A stretch of DNA of 64,000 bases from contig JAIRVH010000214.1 in NCBI GenBank assembly GCA_031253985.1, forward strand, positions 1 to 64,000, in the 5' to 3' direction. A program made the position numbers and the translations under genes. The notes beneath the pieces were generated by a model. That model saw nothing but the letters and a program-made list of their open reading frames with translations. It did no database searches and was not told the origin of the DNA. The stretch is from Sphingobacterium sp. Its GTDB lineage: Bacteria > Bacteroidota > Bacteroidia > Sphingobacteriales > Sphingobacteriaceae. Shown piece by piece: positions 1 to 7,884 of the stretch (the stretch's first letter is position 1; each line of letters opens with the position of its first letter).

Positions 1-251
1 TTTAATTTACCGATCAATTGGGAATAAGAAATTCCGTGTTGACGAGCTCCAGCGTTGATACGTTGAATCCATAAAGCTCTAAACTCGCGTTTTTTGGTTT
101 TACGATCGCGGTAAGCGTATTGTAAACCTTTTTCTACTGTATTTTTAGCAATAGTATAAACTTTGCTACGTGATCCAAAGTAACCTTTTGCAAGGCCTAG
201 GATTTTTTTGCGTCTTCTTCTAGAAGCTACTGCGTTAACCGAACGTGGCAT
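1..251 (-). CDS. rplT: 50S ribosomal protein L20, 3' part cut by window edge
   Basis: This reads from an ATG at 249-251 leftward off the window edge, giving the first 83 residues of a protein that is usually about 115 residues long. The N-terminus MPRSVNAVASRRRRKKIL and the basic segment YAYRDRKTKKREFR are typical of L20, which binds 23S rRNA early in large-subunit assembly. It is the last visible gene of the thrS-infC-rpmI-rplT translation cluster, about 100 bp after rpmI. In other bacteria L20 represses its own operon; nothing here shows that directly. The C-terminus is outside the window. Confidence 0.95.
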   Translation of the reverse strand, partial: MPRSVNAVASRRRRKKILGLAKGYFGSRSKVYTIAKNTVEKGLQYAYRDRKTKKREFRALWIQRINAGARQHGISYSQLIGKL

Positions 252-349
252 ATTTTTAAAATTAGTTTGGTAGAAGGTGCCATGTATTTCAATGAACTTA
301 CAACCCTATACCCGGTTAAAAAATTATTATTAAATAAATCGAATAAAAC

Positions 350-550
350 TTATTTACCGATAGCAAGCATACGTTTTACGTTGCCCATATCGCCATCAGA
401 TACATAACTTGTTTGTGTTAAGTTACGTTTACGTTTTGTGCTCTTTTTTGTCAAGATGTGGCTTTTGAAAGCGTTTTTTCTTGCAATTTTACCTGTTCCA
501 GTCAATTTGAAACGTTTCTTTGCGCTGGAATTGGTTTTAACTTTTGGCAT
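350..550 (-). CDS. rpmI: 50S ribosomal protein L35
   Basis: The 66-residue product is the full normal length of L35. It starts MPKVKTNSSAKKRFKLTGTG and carries the lysine-rich body (SHILTKKSTKRKRNL) of this large-subunit protein. It lies between infC (40 bp upstream) and rplT (98 bp downstream), the universal infC-rpmI-rplT order. The ATG start is unambiguous because no longer frame begins upstream. The gene is probably co-transcribed from thrS. Confidence 0.97.
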   Translation of the reverse strand: MPKVKTNSSAKKRFKLTGTGKIARKNAFKSHILTKKSTKRKRNLTQTSYVSDGDMGNVKRMLAIGK

Positions 551-589
551 AATACTTATAAATTTTATATCAATCTGTTAGAATTCTTA

Positions 590-1150
590 TTATTTTTTAG
601 GAGCCTTTGGAGCTACTGTCAAAAACATGCGTTTACCCTCCAATTTTGGTAAAAGCTCTACTTTTCCATAATCTTCTAGGGCCTGAGCAAAGCGCAACAA
701 CAAGATTTCGCCTTGATCCTTGTGTACAATAGCGCGACCTTTGAAGTGTACGTAAGCACGAACTTTCTCTCCACTTTCAAGAAACTTAATTGCATGTTTC
801 AATTTGAACTCAAAATCATGCTCTCCAGAGTTAGGTCCGAAACGGATTTCTTTAATAACAGTCTGTTTTGCATTAGCTTTGATTTCCTTTTGTTTCTTCT
901 TCTGTTCGTAAACAAACTTACTGTAGTCGATAATCTTACAAACCGGCGGTACAGCATTTGGCGAAATCTCCACTAAATCAAGTTCCAACTCATCAGCCAA
1001 CTCTAACGCTTTGCGTGTAGGGAAAACTCCTTGTTCCACATTATCGCCTACCAAACGTACCTCAGGTACCTTGATTAATTCATTAATGCGGTGATCTGGT
1101 TCTTTCTTTCTCATTGGTGGTCTTGGACCACCGGGTCTTTTTAATGCCAA
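590..1150 (-). CDS. infC: Translation initiation factor IF-3 with a non-ATG start
   Basis: The 186-residue product has the IF-3 N-domain (HRINELIKVPEVRLVGDN, about residues 20-38), the lysine-rich linker (EQKKKQKEIKANAKQ) and the C-domain (IKEIRFGPNSGEHDFEFK onward). IF-3 binds the 30S subunit and rejects wrong initiator pairings. No ATG is available in frame: the best start is TTG at 1150, and an in-frame ATT lies four codons further upstream. A rare start codon is a known hallmark of infC because IF-3 discriminates against such starts and so limits its own synthesis. The gene follows thrS by 11 bp. Confidence 0.96.
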   Translation of the reverse strand: MALKRPGGPRPPMRKKEPDHRINELIKVPEVRLVGDNVEQGVFPTRKALELADELELDLVEISPNAVPPVCKIIDYSKFVYEQKKKQKEIKANAKQTVIKEIRFGPNSGEHDFEFKLKHAIKFLESGEKVRAYVHFKGRAIVHKDQGEILLLRFAQALEDYGKVELLPKLEGKRMFLTVAPKAPKK

Positions 1151-1161
1151 ATGTTTAAAAA

Positions 1162-3087
1162 TTAAACGGTTATTTCCTTAATTAATATATCTCTAAATGC
1201 ATCAGCAGTCATAGTTCCTAATTCTACTGAGCCATGTTTACGTACAGAAACTGTGCCATTTTCCACCTCTTTTTCTCCTACAATCAACATATAAGGAAGC
1301 TTTTTCACTTCGGCGTCTCTGATTTTTCTGCCCACTTTCTCGTCACGTAAGTCTATCAGTCCGCGAATATCGGAATTATTTAGCGAATTCAAAACATTTT
1401 GAGCATATTCTTCATATTTTTCTGACACTGGCAAGACGATAAATTGCTCAGGAGCAAGCCATAATGGAAATTGACCAGCGCAATGCTCGATCAATACAGC
1501 TACAAAACGTTCCAAAGATCCGAAAGGTGCACGATGAATCATCACAGGGCGATGTTTCATATTATCACTTCCTGTATATTCCAACTCAAAGCGCTCTGGC
1601 AAATTGTAGTCAACCTGTATCGTTCCCAACTGCCATTTACGTCCCAAAGCGTCTTTTACCATAAAATCTAGTTTGGGGCCATAGAAAGCTGCTTCACCAT
1701 ATTCTACGACTGTCGGTAGACCCTTTTCTTCCGCTGCTTCAATAATTGCAGATTCAGCCAAAGCCCAATTTTCGTCAGTACCGATATACTTCGTACGATT
1801 CTCAGGATCACGTAACGACACTTGTGCTGTATAATCATTAAAGCCCAAGGCTCCAAAAACATAAAGGACTAAATCGATTACCTTTTTGAATTCATCTTTA
1901 ACCTGATCTGGACGACAAAATAAATGGGCATCATCCTGAGTAAATCCACGCACCCTTGTTAAACCGTGAAGCTCACCAGATTGCTCGTAACGATAAACCG
2001 TACCAAACTCAGCAAATCGAACAGGCAAATCCTTATACGAACGTGGTTTTACTTTATAAATTTCACAATGATGTGGACAATTCATCGGTTTTAACAAAAA
2101 CTCTTCGCCTTCAATAGGAGTTTTTATTGGCTGAAATGAATCCGCTCCATATTTTTCATAGTGCCCAGAAGTTACATACAATTGCTTATGTCCAATATGT
2201 GGGGTAACAACTGGTTCATAACCAGAATTTAATTGTGCTTTTTGCAAAAAGTCTATTAGCTTCTGACGCAATGCAGCGCCTTTCGGCAACCAAAGAGGCA
2301 GACCGGCTCCAACTTTCTCTGAAAAAGCGAAAAGTTCAAGTTCTTTACCAAGTTTACGATGATCACGTTTTTTAGCCTCTTCTATAAATTTCAAATATTC
2401 TGTAAGCTCCGAAGCTTTTGGAAAAGTAACCCCATAAATACGTGTCAATTGTTTACGGGACTCATCGCCTCTCCAGTAGGCTCCGGCAACATTAGTCAAC
2501 TTGATCGCTTTGATAAATCCAGTGTTTGGAATATGAGGGCCACGGCATAAATCTGTAAAATCTCCCTGTGTATAGAAAGTAATCTTTCCATCCTCCAGAT
2601 CCTTAATCAAATCAAGTTTATACTCATCGCCTTTTTCTGTAAAATAAGCTAAAGCATCGGACTTCGAAACAGCTTTACGTTCAAATGTTTCCTTACGTTT
2701 AGCTAGCTCCAGCATCTTATCTTCGATCGCTTTAAAATCGTCGGAAGAAAATTCACGGTCACCAAAATCTACATCGTAATAAAATCCGGTTTCAATAGCA
2801 GGACCTATACCAAACTTAATTCCAGGGTACAATGTTTCTAAGGCTTCGGCCAACAAGTGTGCCGAGGAATGCCAAAAAGTAGACTTACCTTTTGTATCAT
2901 TCCACGTTAGTAGCTTTACAGTAGCATCGTTTTCAATAGCACGGGCAGAATCCCAAACTTCACCATTTACTTCTGCAGCAAGCACATTTCTTGCAAGTCC
3001 CTCTGAGATCGACAACGCAATTTCAGCAGCAGTGATTCCTTTTTGATAATCTCTTACGGAACCATCCGGTAGTGTAATTTTAATCAT
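1162..3087 (-). CDS. thrS: Threonyl-tRNA synthetase
   Basis: The 641-residue class II synthetase charges tRNA-Thr. The N-terminal TGS domain covers roughly residues 1-60. The editing domain has HSSAH at 73-77 and C181/H185 (CRGPH). The catalytic core shows MNCPHHCEIYK around residue 335, with the expected zinc ligand C337, and GFTQDDAHLF near 385 with H388. The anticodon-binding domain fills the last 100 residues. Length is normal. The gene heads the thrS-infC-rpmI-rplT cluster. Its promoter is probably the TAAATTTG element at 3187-3194, giving a leader of about 90 nt. Confidence 0.98.
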   Translation of the reverse strand: MIKITLPDGSVRDYQKGITAAEIALSISEGLARNVLAAEVNGEVWDSARAIENDATVKLLTWNDTKGKSTFWHSSAHLLAEALETLYPGIKFGIGPAIETGFYYDVDFGDREFSSDDFKAIEDKMLELAKRKETFERKAVSKSDALAYFTEKGDEYKLDLIKDLEDGKITFYTQGDFTDLCRGPHIPNTGFIKAIKLTNVAGAYWRGDESRKQLTRIYGVTFPKASELTEYLKFIEEAKKRDHRKLGKELELFAFSEKVGAGLPLWLPKGAALRQKLIDFLQKAQLNSGYEPVVTPHIGHKQLYVTSGHYEKYGADSFQPIKTPIEGEEFLLKPMNCPHHCEIYKVKPRSYKDLPVRFAEFGTVYRYEQSGELHGLTRVRGFTQDDAHLFCRPDQVKDEFKKVIDLVLYVFGALGFNDYTAQVSLRDPENRTKYIGTDENWALAESAIIEAAEEKGLPTVVEYGEAAFYGPKLDFMVKDALGRKWQLGTIQVDYNLPERFELEYTGSDNMKHRPVMIHRAPFGSLERFVAVLIEHCAGQFPLWLAPEQFIVLPVSEKYEEYAQNVLNSLNNSDIRGLIDLRDEKVGRKIRDAEVKKLPYMLIVGEKEVENGTVSVRKHGSVELGTMTADAFRDILIKEITV

Positions 3088-3120
3088 TTACAACTATGAT
3101 CTTTAAATTGTTAAAAAATA

Positions 3121-3194
3121 GAAAACATAAAACAACATGTACAATTATGTTATCACACTCATGTTTTCAATAAAAAAATTGTGACACAAATTTA
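3121..3194 (-). promoter_or_regulatory. thrS leader: TAAATTTG -7 element and a hairpin
   Basis: On the minus strand a TAAATTTG sequence (3194-3187) matches the Bacteroidota -7 consensus TAnnTTTG; no good TTTG -33 box is seen. Between it and the thrS ATG an 8-bp inverted repeat, GAAAACAT (rc of 3162-3169) with ATGTTTTC (rc of 3121-3128), could fold in the leader. Whether it regulates thrS is not known from sequence. Confidence 0.45.
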
Positions 3195-3649
3195 GTAAAA
3201 ATTCTGATAATATAATAGGTCTTCTAGGTTATTAAAGACATTGCTTAGCCAATTTCCCTCCTATTCCTGAAACGAATACTAGATTTCATAGCTATCCCGT
3301 TTTTCACATATCCATTGCAATTTATTAACGAGCGAAATTTGATCTTACCACTCAAAAAAAATCTTTTACCCCAAAGACCTCTATTTAATAATTGATTAGC
3401 ATTAAACTGATAGTTAACAAGGTTATAACAGGGATATAGCAGGGTATGTACCCCTGTTAATCCCGTGTAATACCCTTTAAAAAGAGTCTTATCTCGTTGT
3501 TAGTACAGAAAATAGTATCACCTTGAATAGAGATAGAATAAAACTGAGCCTTCTATAAAAAAAATAAAATAAAGCAATCAAAACAAATTATATGAGCCAT
3601 TATAATCATTAAAAATGACATGATGCCTACTTTAAACCATGAGTACAAA
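3195..3649. other. Gene-free stretch with two mutually exclusive hairpins
   Basis: No convincing gene is present. TAACAGGG (3426-3433) can pair with CCCTGTTA (3452-3459), while AGGGTAT (3441-3447), which lies in that loop, can pair with ATACCCT (3470-3476). The two stems interleave and would form a pseudoknot or compete. The rest is AT-rich sequence with nothing recognisable. Confidence 0.3.
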
Positions 3650-3680
3650 TTGAGCTTCTCATTAATATTTGCTACCTTTG
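3650..3680 (+). promoter_or_regulatory. Promoter of queE
   Basis: TTG at 3650-3652 and TACCTTTG at 3673-3680 are separated by 20 bp, matching the Bacteroidota sigma consensus (TTTG, about 19-20 bp, TAnnTTTG). Transcription should begin near 3687, so an in-frame TTG at 3669 lies upstream of the transcript and cannot be the start codon. Confidence 0.75.
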
Positions 3681-3698
3681 CAGACTGAAATTTTAACT

Positions 3699-4322
3699 AT
3701 GTCAAATCAAGTACCAGAAGACGGAACACTATTACCCTTAATGGAAGAATTTTACACTATTCAGGGAGAGGGCTACCACACCGGGACTGCTGCTTATTTC
3801 ATACGATTGGGTGGTTGCGATGTGGGCTGCCACTGGTGCGATGTAAAAGAAAGCTGGGATGCATCTATCCATCCCCTGACCACAGCAGATTCTATTATCG
3901 AAAATGCAAAGAAATATCCGGCAAAAACAGTTGTCATTACAGGGGGAGAACCTCTTATTTATAATTTAGATTACCTCACGAAGGGCCTGCATCAAGCTGG
4001 CATTAAAACATTTATAGAAACATCTGGTGCCTATCCTTTAAGCGGTGAATGGGATTGGATATGCTTATCTCCCAAAAAATTCAAAGCACCACGCAAAGAT
4101 GTATTAGCTGCTGCTGGTGAACTTAAAGTTATCGTCTTCAACAAAAGTGATTTCGCATGGGGAGAAGAATACGCACAACTCGTTGGATCAAACTGCAGAT
4201 TATACCTTCAACCTGAATGGTCAAAATCTAAAGAAATGACTCCTTCTATTATTGATTATGTAAAAGAAAACCCTAAATGGGATATTTCTCTACAAACACA
4301 TAAGTTCTTGAACATTCCTTAA
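3699..4322 (+). CDS. queE: 7-carboxy-7-deazaguanine synthase (radical SAM)
   Basis: The 207-residue product is a QueE-type radical SAM enzyme that converts 6-carboxytetrahydropterin to 7-carboxy-7-deazaguanine in preQ0/queuosine synthesis. It has the N-terminal EEFYTIQGEG motif and a cluster-binding CDVGCHWC (C40, C44, C47), the CX3CX2C spacing of radical SAM proteins, then VVITGGEPLIYN. I chose the ATG at 3699 over an in-frame TTG at 3669 because the promoter element overlaps that TTG. queA, the later enzyme of the same pathway, is also in this window at 13.1 kb. A terminator follows. Confidence 0.93.
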   Translation: MSNQVPEDGTLLPLMEEFYTIQGEGYHTGTAAYFIRLGGCDVGCHWCDVKESWDASIHPLTTADSIIENAKKYPAKTVVITGGEPLIYNLDYLTKGLHQAGIKTFIETSGAYPLSGEWDWICLSPKKFKAPRKDVLAAAGELKVIVFNKSDFAWGEEYAQLVGSNCRLYLQPEWSKSKEMTPSIIDYVKENPKWDISLQTHKFLNIP

Positions 4323-4350
4323 TGTTACAAATGCAAAGTCAAGTAATTAA

Positions 4351-4384
4351 AAAAATGCCTTCGATAATATTGAAGGCATTTTTT
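4351..4384. terminator. Bidirectional terminator between queE and the WG-repeat gene
   Basis: ATGCCTTC (about 4355-4362) pairs with GAAGGCAT (about 4372-4379), with A-tract on the left and T-tract on the right, so it can stop both queE and the converging leftward gene. Confidence 0.85.
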
Positions 4385-4419
4385 TGATAAGCTATAAAAT
4401 CTATATAATAACCTTTAAA

Positions 4420-5667
4420 TCATTTCACATAGGTCTTTAGAAAAGTGTCTAACGCTAGCGTTTTCGTTTCTTCACCATCTTTCTCTCGAACCAAAACATT
4501 TCCAGCGTTATCAGTATCCAGGAATAATAAGTTCGCCTTTAACAAAATCTTCCCATTTTCATCCAACAACCCAACCTTACCATTTTCAGAGAACATCAAA
4601 TAACTATCTAAAAATTTACTGATGTTTTCTTTTTTGTCAAGCAGCACTTTCCCTTCCTGTGTAACCAGTCCAAAATTACCGTCTTTCTGAAAAATAGCTA
4701 GTTTTTGATTTGCCGGTGTAAGCCAGTCAAATCCATCTTTATTTACTTTTTCACCCTTTTTATCCAGCAACCAAAAATAATTATCTTTATCTGAAACAAT
4801 AGCAGTTTGCTCATTAAAGTACGCTAACGAGAAAAGGGAACAAGGAAGTACTTCTTCTCCAGCCATGTTTTTGATACCATAATATTCATCATTGGTATCT
4901 TTGTCTTTGACCATTGTCCATCTTAGTGATTTGTCCAATGGAAAAGTGTCCTCAAATAAACTCACATCTTCCCCTTCACTATTGCTTCCCCCTCCTGAGA
5001 TATCGATTACCTTTACATTTTTAGGTAGTTGAAAATCTCCCATAGAAGATACGTTGACCACTTTTGTTGTTTCAAAACCGACTTCATTGTTTTCACCTAA
5101 AGACAATTTGAGAACACCACCAGGCAAATCATTTATAAAGGAAAATGCCGTCAAATAATAAGTTGGCACTGCCTCCGAATACCAAACTGTTGCTATTGCT
5201 GAATCCGCCTGATTTTTTATCAATAACTTTGCTTTCTTACAGGTTATACCAGCAATCGACTCGATCTCTCCCATATCTTGCAACTGTACATAAGGTCCTT
5301 CAGATTGCTCCAGCTTGGCACTGACAACCTTGTATGAGGGACTATACGCTTCTGCAGTAACAACATCATCTCCGACCGAATACGAATATGTTTTTGCTAA
5401 TTTTCGATTTAAAATGGCATGTGCCTTTTGATTCACTACTGTAGACGAATAATCTGCGTCAGTTAAAACTTCCACATTTCGATAAGCCATTTTTCCCTTC
5501 AAAAATGGCTCATAAAACTCTTTTGCAAATTCCGGAACTTCACTTTCAAATTTTTCAGGCGAAACTTCACCTTTAAAGACCAATTCCATCTGCCATTGCT
5601 TATCTTGCGCGTAGACCGTAGAACTTGTTAATCCAAATAATAATGCAACTTTGAGTAAATTATTCAT
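4420..5667 (-). CDS. Secreted WG-repeat protein
   Basis: From the ATG at 5667 the product has 415 residues and begins with a signal peptide (MNNLLKVALLFGLTSSTVYA, cleavage before QDKQW). An N-terminal beta-rich region resembles GLPGLI-type secreted proteins of Bacteroidota (CKKAKLLIKN, VWYSEAVPTYY). The C-terminal 150 residues hold degenerate WG repeats (FWLLDKKGEKV, FGLVTQEGKVLL, VGLLDENGKILL). A 14-residue longer version from 5709 exists but would hide the signal peptide. The protein is probably periplasmic or surface-exposed; its function is unknown. It stands alone between a terminator and the oxidoreductase gene. Confidence 0.85.
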   Translation of the reverse strand: MNNLLKVALLFGLTSSTVYAQDKQWQMELVFKGEVSPEKFESEVPEFAKEFYEPFLKGKMAYRNVEVLTDADYSSTVVNQKAHAILNRKLAKTYSYSVGDDVVTAEAYSPSYKVVSAKLEQSEGPYVQLQDMGEIESIAGITCKKAKLLIKNQADSAIATVWYSEAVPTYYLTAFSFINDLPGGVLKLSLGENNEVGFETTKVVNVSSMGDFQLPKNVKVIDISGGGSNSEGEDVSLFEDTFPLDKSLRWTMVKDKDTNDEYYGIKNMAGEEVLPCSLFSLAYFNEQTAIVSDKDNYFWLLDKKGEKVNKDGFDWLTPANQKLAIFQKDGNFGLVTQEGKVLLDKKENISKFLDSYLMFSENGKVGLLDENGKILLKANLLFLDTDNAGNVLVREKDGEETKTLALDTFLKTYVK

Positions 5668-5802
5668 AAGAGTGAGAAATATATAGCTAAATAACAAAAG
5701 ACAGACCAAAAAGCCTATGTCATGCGCTATTTTTTTATTTATTTGCTTTTTCCCATTCCTAATTTTATAAAACGCGAAAAAGAGTTCGCCACGCGAGAAG
5801 AA

Positions 5803-6879
5803 TTACAACTTTATCATCTGCCTAGTTTTTACGGCTTCGTCACATGCTAAAGCTATTCGCAGACTATTAATAGCATCCTCCATGGAAGCGGAAAGATCCA
5901 AATCATCTAAAATCGCCTGTAAAAAGAATAACTGCTCCCGATTACATAGCTCCTGATGATCGGGTTCGTCAGACAGGTTAATCCATTCGTCGGCCCTCAT
6001 AAATTCATTTTTCGAATTTAAATCAGCATAATGTACCCGTAGACTTTCTGTTTTTGTATGCGATGCGACCGAATCCGATTGACCTTCATCACTTGCTTTA
6101 TTCGCAACAATGGAAACCGCACCGTTAGGCCCAAAAACATCTTTGACAAAAAAAGCGTTCTGACTGACCATTGGTCCCCAACCAGCTTCATACCAACCGA
6201 CAGAACCGTCCTCAAAATGCAGTTGCAACTGTCCGTAATTATAGTTCCATGTAGGAATATCATCGGTTAATCTTGCACCTATTGCAGATACATACAGTGG
6301 TTTTGCTCCGACTATCTGGCACATTACATCAATATAATGCACTCCGCAATCAACAATGGGACTTAAACTGGACATCAGGTTTTTATGTACATCCCACATA
6401 TAACCATGACTCTGTTGATTGAGATTCATACGCATAACCAGTGGCTTTCCCATCGTTTTGGAAAGTTCTATAAATTTAATCCAGGAAGGGTGATACCGCA
6501 AAATATAACCAACAACCAGTTTTCGATCATATTTCACGGCTGCATCAACGACATCCTGTGCAGAAGTCACATCCTCGGCCAGCGGTTTTTCTATAAAAAC
6601 ATGAGCGCCCGATTGAAAGGCTTTTATAGCGTAGTCTTTATGTGTGTCTGGATATGTCGCAATACATACAGCATCCGGTTTCGTTTCAGCAAGAGCATCT
6701 TCATAGGATTCGAAAAGCCTATATATATTTCCTAACTCGTTATTCAGTTTACTTTTACTATCACCACGCGCCACTAAGCCTACGATTTCAAACCCGTCTA
6801 GATCATGATATGCTTTCGCATGGGAGGCTCCCATATTTCCGCAGCCCACAACTAATATTCTGATAACCTGTTGCATCAA
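5803..6879 (-). CDS. Gfo/Idh/MocA-family oxidoreductase
   Basis: The 358-residue product has an N-terminal NAD(P)-binding Rossmann fold (ILVVGCGNMGASHAKAY, residues 8-24) and the EKP motif of the family (HVFIEKPLAEDV) near residue 100, followed by a substrate domain with HYIDVMCQIVGA. Such enzymes oxidise or reduce sugars, inositols or related ketones with a nicotinamide cofactor. The substrate cannot be told from sequence. ATG codons at 6879 and 6876 are both possible starts. It lies 23 bp downstream of the PAP2 gene and may be co-transcribed with it. Confidence 0.92.
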   Translation of the reverse strand: MMQQVIRILVVGCGNMGASHAKAYHDLDGFEIVGLVARGDSKSKLNNELGNIYRLFESYEDALAETKPDAVCIATYPDTHKDYAIKAFQSGAHVFIEKPLAEDVTSAQDVVDAAVKYDRKLVVGYILRYHPSWIKFIELSKTMGKPLVMRMNLNQQSHGYMWDVHKNLMSSLSPIVDCGVHYIDVMCQIVGAKPLYVSAIGARLTDDIPTWNYNYGQLQLHFEDGSVGWYEAGWGPMVSQNAFFVKDVFGPNGAVSIVANKASDEGQSDSVASHTKTESLRVHYADLNSKNEFMRADEWINLSDEPDHQELCNREQLFFLQAILDDLDLSASMEDAINSLRIALACDEAVKTRQMIKL

Positions 6880-6902
6880 TTATTTTTTTATTTAATTTAA
6901 TC

Positions 6903-7493
6903 TTATTTCTTTAACCCATCTAGCGCAAAAGACGAACCTGCCCCAAGCACGGCTCCCGCTAGCACATCAGAAGGAAAATGTACCCCCAGATACATTCGAG
7001 AATACCCCACACTACTTGCCCATAATAGCGACGGTGCAACTACATACCATTTCGAGTACGCACGCGATAATGCAGAGGCAGTCGCAAAAGCAGAGGAGGT
7101 ATGACCAGAAGGAAACGAATACCCGCCTGCCGTACGAATCGATATAAAATTCGGATATTTTTTAAAGGGCCTACTCCTTTTAAACAAATGTTTTAAGCCA
7201 ACATTAACTAAAGCGGTAACAGCAGTACTACTCGCAACATACAGCGCATTCTGACGCATTGTCTTATCATCATTCACTGCACCCGCAACCAATAAGCCAA
7301 CCGGGACAGCTATCTGAACATAATTATTGATATCAGAAAGTACTTTAAAGGTTTGTGTTTGTGGTTCTGTCCGTGTTTCTGCAATGGACTCCAATATTCG
7401 AATATCCAATGTAGAAGCTGGTTTTTCCTGTCCCAAAACATGATTGTGTAGAAAACCCATCCAACTGATAACAATAAAAACTAATAACTTCAT
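6903..7493 (-). CDS. PAP2-family membrane phosphatase
   Basis: The 196-residue product carries all three motifs of the type 2 phosphatidic acid phosphatase family: KHLFKRSRP (KX6RP), FPSGHTS (PSGH) and SRMYLGVHFPSD (SRX5HX3D). It has a signal or signal-anchor segment (MKLLVFIVISWMGFLHNHVLG) and several hydrophobic helices. It probably dephosphorylates a lipid phosphate such as undecaprenyl pyrophosphate or lipid A at the outer face of the inner membrane; the substrate is not defined by sequence. Confidence 0.93.
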   Translation of the reverse strand: MKLLVFIVISWMGFLHNHVLGQEKPASTLDIRILESIAETRTEPQTQTFKVLSDINNYVQIAVPVGLLVAGAVNDDKTMRQNALYVASSTAVTALVNVGLKHLFKRSRPFKKYPNFISIRTAGGYSFPSGHTSSAFATASALSRAYSKWYVVAPSLLWASSVGYSRMYLGVHFPSDVLAGAVLGAGSSFALDGLKK

Positions 7494-7689
7494 TTAAATA
7501 ATCTATTTACTCGTTTATAATCCCCTGCATAAGATTTATACAATTTCAATCGGTCACAATCGCTTGGCCCATAACCACAGTAACATCAAACAAATTTGAG
7601 CATCCTTTCCTTAAAGTCCTTCTGCTCTCTAAAATAAGGAAATTTACGCGAGTTGAAATATATACTGTGATTTTTTTAAAATGAGCGTC

Positions 7690-7720
7690 TTGCATTTCCC
7701 ATTAATTTACTATACATTTG
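7690..7720 (+). promoter_or_regulatory. Promoter of the his operon
   Basis: TTG at 7690-7692 and TACATTTG at 7713-7720 are 20 bp apart, a full Bacteroidota promoter match. Predicted transcription start is near 7727, 15 nt before the leader peptide ORF and about 158 nt before hisG. Confidence 0.8.
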
Positions 7721-7741
7721 CTAACAGTTATTAATACAAAC

Positions 7742-7807
7742 ATGGTCTATACCTACGTACATCATTTTCATTTGCATCATCGCCATTGTGGCGATATGTT
7801 GATTTAA
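7742..7807 (+). CDS. Histidine-rich leader peptide of the his operon
   Basis: A 21-codon ORF, ATG at 7742 and TAA at 7805, encodes MVYTYVHHFHLHHRHCGDMLI. Residues 7-15 contain six histidines, all CAT. It sits between a good promoter and hisG. A run of codons for the end-product amino acid in a short ORF is the classic sign of a translation-coupled attenuator: ribosomes would stall at the CAT codons when charged tRNA-His is scarce and so change the fold of the leader RNA. The peptide itself needs no function. Confidence 0.85.
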   Translation: MVYTYVHHFHLHHRHCGDMLI

Positions 7808-7822
7808 TGTGTTCTTACGTAG
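7753..7822 (+). promoter_or_regulatory. Attenuator structures over the his leader
   Basis: Two alternative stems are visible. CTACGTA (7753-7759), just before the histidine codons, can pair with TACGTAG (7816-7822) beyond the leader stop. Inside it CGCCA (7781-7785) pairs with TGGCG (7789-7793) over the last histidine codons. A ribosome stalled on the CAT codons would block both. No classical GC hairpin with a U-tract lies before hisG, so control could be on hisG translation rather than termination; that part is inference. Confidence 0.5.
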
Positions 7823-7884
7823 AATACCTTCCCTCTTGTTTGATTTCTTATTATTAATAATTTACTGCTAACATTTATAAAGCG

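Noticed and set aside
3669..3698. TTG at 3669 as queE start
   Set aside because: It overlaps the promoter region upstream of the predicted transcription start; ATG 3699 is the better start.
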